Part shown: positions 60,473-64,000 of the stretch, piece by piece
How the letters are laid out: every line of letters begins with the position of its first letter
Numbering within the stretch: position 1 is the first letter of the stretch
NCBI RefSeq assembly: GCF_900155545.1
Contig: NZ_LT732526.1
Coordinates: 3,923,827-3,987,826 of the forward strand
Reading direction: 5' to 3'
From: Clostridium sp. Marseille-P2415
GTDB taxonomy: Bacteria > Bacillota > Clostridia > Lachnospirales > Lachnospiraceae
Length of the DNA stretch: 64,000 bases
Notes under the pieces: model-generated
The model's database searches: none
The model's input: only the letters and a program-made list of their open reading frames with translations
What the model was told of the DNA's origin: nothing
Position numbers and translations under genes: made by a program

Positions 60473-61480
60473 ATGGGAAAAGTAATGCTTGATGTCGACC
60501 ATTTAAAAACCAAATATATTACCAGATTCGGGGAGGATGTCTATGCGGTAGATGGCGTATCACTTAAAATAGAAGAAGGAAAATCTCTTGGTATCGCAGG
60601 AGAGTCGGGCTGCGGAAAATCCACACTGGCACTGAGCCTGATGGGATATTATTTTGCGCCCCTTCATTATCAGAGCGGTACGATCAAGGTGGATGGCGTA
60701 AATATCTCAGGAATGAAACCGGATGATATCCGGAAAAAAATTCTTGGAAATGAGATCGCCTATATCCCCCAGGCAGCCATGAATGCGTTGAATCCGACCC
60801 AGAAGATCATCCGCTTTATTGAGGATGTCATCCATGCCCATGATCCGAAGGCGGATAAAAAAGAAATTTATGACCTTGCGAAAGAAAGGTTTGAAATCCT
60901 GGGCCTGCCTGAGCGTGTCTTAAAAAAGCATGCGGTGGAGCTTTCCGGAGGCATGAAACAAAGAACGGTAATCGCCATATCCACGATCCTGTCGCCGAAG
61001 GTGCTGATAGCCGATGAACCATCCTCAGCCCTTGATGTAACCTCTCAGAAGATGGTGATCAAAATGCTCCGTGATCTGATGGAAAAAGGCTTTATAAAAT
61101 CCATGATCTTTATCACCCATGAGCTTCCTCTTCTTTATAATGTTACCGATGAAATCATGGTCATGTATGCCGGTCAGATCGTTGAGCGGGCAGCTGCCAG
61201 GGAAATGGTATTTGACCCCATTCACCCTTATTCCAAAGGCCTGATGGGCTCCATCCTGGTTCCGGAGCCGGGGACAAGGGATGTGAAACTGACTGCGATC
61301 CCGGGAACTCCGCCGAATCTTAAAAAACCTCCGAAAGGCTGCCGGTTCGCTGACCGCTGTAAATATGCGAAACCAGCATGTATGCTGCATGGAATCGCAG
61401 AGACCCATTTGGATAACGGCCGGATGTTCCGCTGTTATCTGGACGAAAATGAATTAAGGGAGGTTTACAGCCGTGAGTGA
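60473..61480 (+). CDS. ABC transporter ATP-binding protein, DppD/OppD-like
   Basis: 335 residues. Walker [15 protein letters not shown], signature [15 protein letters not shown], Walker [14 protein letters not shown], switch histidine in [10 protein letters not shown]. The C-terminal oligopeptide extension has the cysteine cluster [14 protein letters not shown], which in some family members binds an iron-sulphur cluster. It energises the importer with the next protein; the genes overlap by eight bases. Confidence 0.94.
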   Translation: MGKVMLDVDHLKTKYITRFGEDVYAVDGVSLKIEEGKSLGIAGESGCGKSTLALSLMGYYFAPLHYQSGTIKVDGVNISGMKPDDIRKKILGNEIAYIPQAAMNALNPTQKIIRFIEDVIHAHDPKADKKEIYDLAKERFEILGLPERVLKKHAVELSGGMKQRTVIAISTILSPKVLIADEPSSALDVTSQKMVIKMLRDLMEKGFIKSMIFITHELPLLYNVTDEIMVMYAGQIVERAAAREMVFDPIHPYSKGLMGSILVPEPGTRDVKLTAIPGTPPNLKKPPKGCRFADRCKYAKPACMLHGIAETHLDNGRMFRCYLDENELREVYSRE

Positions 61481-62279
61481 TAAAATCTGTCTCAGTGGAA
61501 AAGGAATCACAAAAGTTTTTGGCTACGGAGATGAAAAGACCGTAGCGGTCGATCACGTAGATTTTGAATTTCATGAAGGAGAGATCATATCCATAGTAGG
61601 AGAGAGCGGTTCGGGTAAGACCACACTGTCAAAGATGCTGCTGGGTCTGTTAAGCGTGACGGAAGGAGAAATCCTCTATCAGGGGAAGGTTCGGGATATC
61701 TCCGGTTATAAAAAGAAAAAAGAATATTGGAAGGGGATCCAGGCCATTTTTCAGGATCCGTTTTCTTCCTTTAATGTCTTTCATAAAATTGATGAAGTGC
61801 TTCTTGACTGCATTAAAATAAGAGGGGGAGGGAAGCTTCTTTATGATAAGAAGGTTGAAATGATGACAGAGGCATGCAGCTTTGTAAATCTAAAATTTGC
61901 AGAACTGACCAATAAGTACCCCTTTGAATTATCCGGAGGCCAGATGCAAAGGCTGATGATTGCCAGGATTTTTCTTCTGAAGCCTAAAATATTGCTGGCC
62001 GACGAGCCCACCTCCATGATCGATGCCTGTTCAAGAGCCACGATCCTTGAGATGCTTCTGAAATTGAGGGAAGAGATCCATATGACGATTATCTTTATTA
62101 CTCATGATATCGGGCTGGCTTTTTATATTTCCGATTCCATCTATATTATGGAGCATGGAAAATTTGTTGAATCAGGAGCTTCTGAGTCTGTTATTTTAAA
62201 TCCGCAGGCAGCATATACCAAAAGGCTGATAAGCGATGTACCGAAGATTCATGAAGAGTGGGATTTATCAACTGTCTGA
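61473..62279 (+). CDS. ABC transporter ATP-binding protein, DppF/OppF-like
   Basis: 268 residues with a GTG start at 61473, nine bases after AGGGAGG and inside the end of the previous gene. Walker [17 protein letters not shown], signature [16 protein letters not shown], Walker [15 protein letters not shown], switch histidine [11 protein letters not shown]. It lacks the C-terminal oligopeptide extension, so it is shorter than typical OppF (about 320). It completes the five-gene importer. Confidence 0.93.
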   Translation: MSDKICLSGKGITKVFGYGDEKTVAVDHVDFEFHEGEIISIVGESGSGKTTLSKMLLGLLSVTEGEILYQGKVRDISGYKKKKEYWKGIQAIFQDPFSSFNVFHKIDEVLLDCIKIRGGGKLLYDKKVEMMTEACSFVNLKFAELTNKYPFELSGGQMQRLMIARIFLLKPKILLADEPTSMIDACSRATILEMLLKLREEIHMTIIFITHDIGLAFYISDSIYIMEHGKFVESGASESVILNPQAAYTKRLISDVPKIHEEWDLSTV

Positions 62280-62305
62280 AAGCAGGGAGGAAGGAGGAGT
62301 AAAGG

Positions 62306-64000
62306 ATGATAAGAACGGTTATTGACAAGGTGTTTAAAATGCGGATCGCCTCAAAGGAAGAGTGGTATCCGGCAGCAGTACCGGGCAGTGTTTACACGGA
62401 TCTTTTAAAGAACGGAGTGATAGAGGATCCGTATTGGAGGGATAATGAAGAGAAAGCATTGGAGGTGATGAAGGAAGATTTCGAATATGTGGGGATATTT
62501 GATGCAGAAGATGCCATGATGAAACAGGAGAGGATATATCTGCATTTTGAGGGACTTGATACTCTGGCAGAGCTTTCTCTCAATGGAGTAAGGCTGGGTC
62601 ATGCGGATAATATGCATCGGGAATGGGAGTTTGAAGTGACAGATCTATTGGAAAGTGAAAACAATGAACTTCGGATATTGTTTCATTCTCCTGTAAAATA
62701 CATAGAAGAGGAGTACCGGAAGGAACCGATCGGCGGTTCGGAGGATGCCATGCGGGGCTTTCCGAAGCTAAGAAAGGCCCATTGTATGTTTGGCTGGGAC
62801 TGGGGCCCCCGGCTTCCCGATGCAGGAATCTGGAGGAAAATCATTCTGGAAGGCGTAACCAATGCACGGCTTGACAGTGTTTATGTGACACAGGACCATG
62901 AACGGGAAGGGGTATATTTAAATTTTCATGCTTCTGTGAAACGAAACCGGGATGACAGCATCCTCAGATTCAGGAAAGATAACCGGGAATTAAAAAAAGA
63001 TGGTTATTCCTACCGGGTGACGGTTACAGAACCGGCAGAAAAAGGCCGGCAGTCGGTCAGAACGTTTGATAACGCACCGCAAAGAATTCTCATTGAGCAT
63101 CCCAGACTCTGGTGGCCCAACGGATATGGAAAACAGGATTTATACAGAGTACGGGTAGAGCTTTTAAAGGATGGCGAAGTAATCGATGATTGGGATAAGC
63201 GGATCGGCCTTCGGATACTTACGGTACGCAGGGAGAAGGATGAATTCGGAGAAACCTTTGCCCATGAAGTAAATGGCGTGAGGATGTTTGCCATGGGTGC
63301 CGATTATATTCCGGAGGATAACATATTGAGCCGGTGTGATCCGGAGAGAACCATGGAACTGCTGAAACAGTGCAAAGCGGCAAATTACAACGTTATTCGT
63401 GTATGGGGCGGCGGCCATTATCCATATGACCCATTCTGGGACGCCTGTGATGAACTGGGGCTTGTGGTGTGGCAGGATTTCATGTTTGCCTGCGCGCTCT
63501 ATGATCTGACGGAAGACTTTGAGGAAAATATCCGTCAGGAATTTATCGATAATATCCGAAGAATCCGGTACCATGCGTCCCTTGGACTCTGGTGCGGCAA
63601 TAATGAAATGGAGATGTTCGTCGGTCAGGGCGGTTGGAGCTGTACTCCGAAGCAGAAAGCCGATTATATTAAGATGTATGAATACATCATTCCGAAAATT
63701 CTGAAGGAAGAGGATCCCCGGACCTTTTACTGGCCGGCGAGCCCTTCTTCCGGAGGAAGCTTTGACAGTCCCAATGATGAGAACCGGGGAGATGTGCATT
63801 ACTGGGATGTCTGGCATGGAAATAAGCCGATTACGGAGTACCGTAAGTTTTATTTCAGGTATGTGTCTGAATTCGGTTTCCAGTCATTTCCTTCTCTTAA
63901 AACAATAGAGACTTTTACCGAAAGTGAAGACAGGAATATTTTTTCTTATGTTATGGAGAAGCATCAGCGCAATTCTGCGGCCAATGGGAAAATTATGGCT
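62306..64000 (+). CDS. Beta-mannosidase, glycoside hydrolase family 2 (runs off right edge)
   Basis: 565 codons from the ATG at 62306 (AAGGAGGAG upstream) to the window edge, without a stop. No signal peptide, so it is intracellular. The N-terminal sugar-binding domain has AVPGSVYTDLLKNGVIEDPYW and the core has VIRVWGGGHYPYDPFWDACDELG and VVWQDFMFACALY. The acid/base glutamate is in LGLWCGNNEMEMF. These are hallmarks of GH2 beta-mannosidases. It would release mannose from beta-mannosides brought in by the preceding importer. The nucleophile region lies beyond the edge. Confidence 0.94.
   Translation, partial: MIRTVIDKVFKMRIASKEEWYPAAVPGSVYTDLLKNGVIEDPYWRDNEEKALEVMKEDFEYVGIFDAEDAMMKQERIYLHFEGLDTLAELSLNGVRLGHADNMHREWEFEVTDLLESENNELRILFHSPVKYIEEEYRKEPIGGSEDAMRGFPKLRKAHCMFGWDWGPRLPDAGIWRKIILEGVTNARLDSVYVTQDHEREGVYLNFHASVKRNRDDSILRFRKDNRELKKDGYSYRVTVTEPAEKGRQSVRTFDNAPQRILIEHPRLWWPNGYGKQDLYRVRVELLKDGEVIDDWDKRIGLRILTVRREKDEFGETFAHEVNGVRMFAMGADYIPEDNILSRCDPERTMELLKQCKAANYNVIRVWGGGHYPYDPFWDACDELGLVVWQDFMFACALYDLTEDFEENIRQEFIDNIRRIRYHASLGLWCGNNEMEMFVGQGGWSCTPKQKADYIKMYEYIIPKILKEEDPRTFYWPASPSSGGSFDSPNDENRGDVHYWDVWHGNKPITEYRKFYFRYVSEFGFQSFPSLKTIETFTESEDRNIFSYVMEKHQRNSAANGKIMA

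Noticed and set aside
63164-63817. 217-codon minus-strand frame opposite the beta-mannosidase
   Set aside because: The plus-strand frame carries unmistakable GH2 motifs throughout this stretch.
1-64000. CRISPR arrays, tRNA or rRNA genes and riboswitches
   Set aside because: No regularly spaced repeats, cloverleaf or known aptamer core was recognised on reading both strands; a dedicated search could still find weak cases.

Overview
The window looks like chromosome of a gut-type Firmicute of the class Clostridia, most probably a Lachnospiraceae relative. The grounds are AT-leaning DNA with strong AGGAGG ribosome binding sites, many carbohydrate operons with YesM/YesN-type two-component systems, PRD/PTS regulation, TRAP and ABC sugar importers, and a lantibiotic locus whose precursor resembles ruminococcin A of Ruminococcus gnavus. 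The species assignment is inference. I saw no rRNA, tRNA or CRISPR array.

Layout. 1-0.6 kb: 5' part of an ISL3-type transposase running off the left edge. 1-10.4 kb: YesM/YesN pair (minus) divergent from a carbohydrate ABC importer (binding protein plus two permeases) and an 809-residue protein of unknown function. 10.5-11.3 kb: broken rpiR regulator. 11.7-15.2 kb: Gfo/Idh/MocA oxidoreductase, NAD-dependent epimerase and a GH1 6-phospho-beta-glucosidase. 15.8-21.6 kb: amidase, complete TRAP transporter, an atypical HpcH/HpaI-fold protein and a GntR/FadR regulator, probably one catabolic unit for a carboxylate or amide. 21.7-23.9 kb: short candidate peptide gene, holin-like gene, Cys-rich small protein and a phage-like XRE/Cro control region. 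23.9-32.2 kb: galactitol-type operon (PRD activator, PTS IIA/IIB/IIC, GatD-like dehydrogenase, PfkB kinase, GatY-like aldolase, aldose epimerase). A second copy of the XRE/operator block follows it, so the operon lies between direct repeats.

33.9-48.8 kb is the most striking part. A lacticin-481/ruminococcin-A-type lantibiotic cluster contains two identical tandem precursors, LanM, LanT, the LanRK two-component system, LanFEG immunity transporter genes and a small membrane protein. It sits between two inverted, partly deleted copies of an agr-type quorum-sensing operon. The left copy keeps xre, a LytTR response regulator and a 47-residue AgrD-like pheromone precursor. The right copy keeps xre, a 24-codon stub of the response regulator, an AgrC-like kinase and AgrB. 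The deletions are complementary: together the halves hold one full agr set, and the left copy appears to keep short remnants of the kinase gene it lost.

49-52.6 kb: PfkB kinase, fructose-family PTS EIIBCA and a second GatY-like aldolase. 52.8-64 kb: second YesM/YesN pair, a five-gene oligopeptide-type ABC importer and the start of a GH2 beta-mannosidase, suggesting uptake and hydrolysis of beta-mannosides. Assignments rest on motifs and gene order read by eye; no database search was possible.
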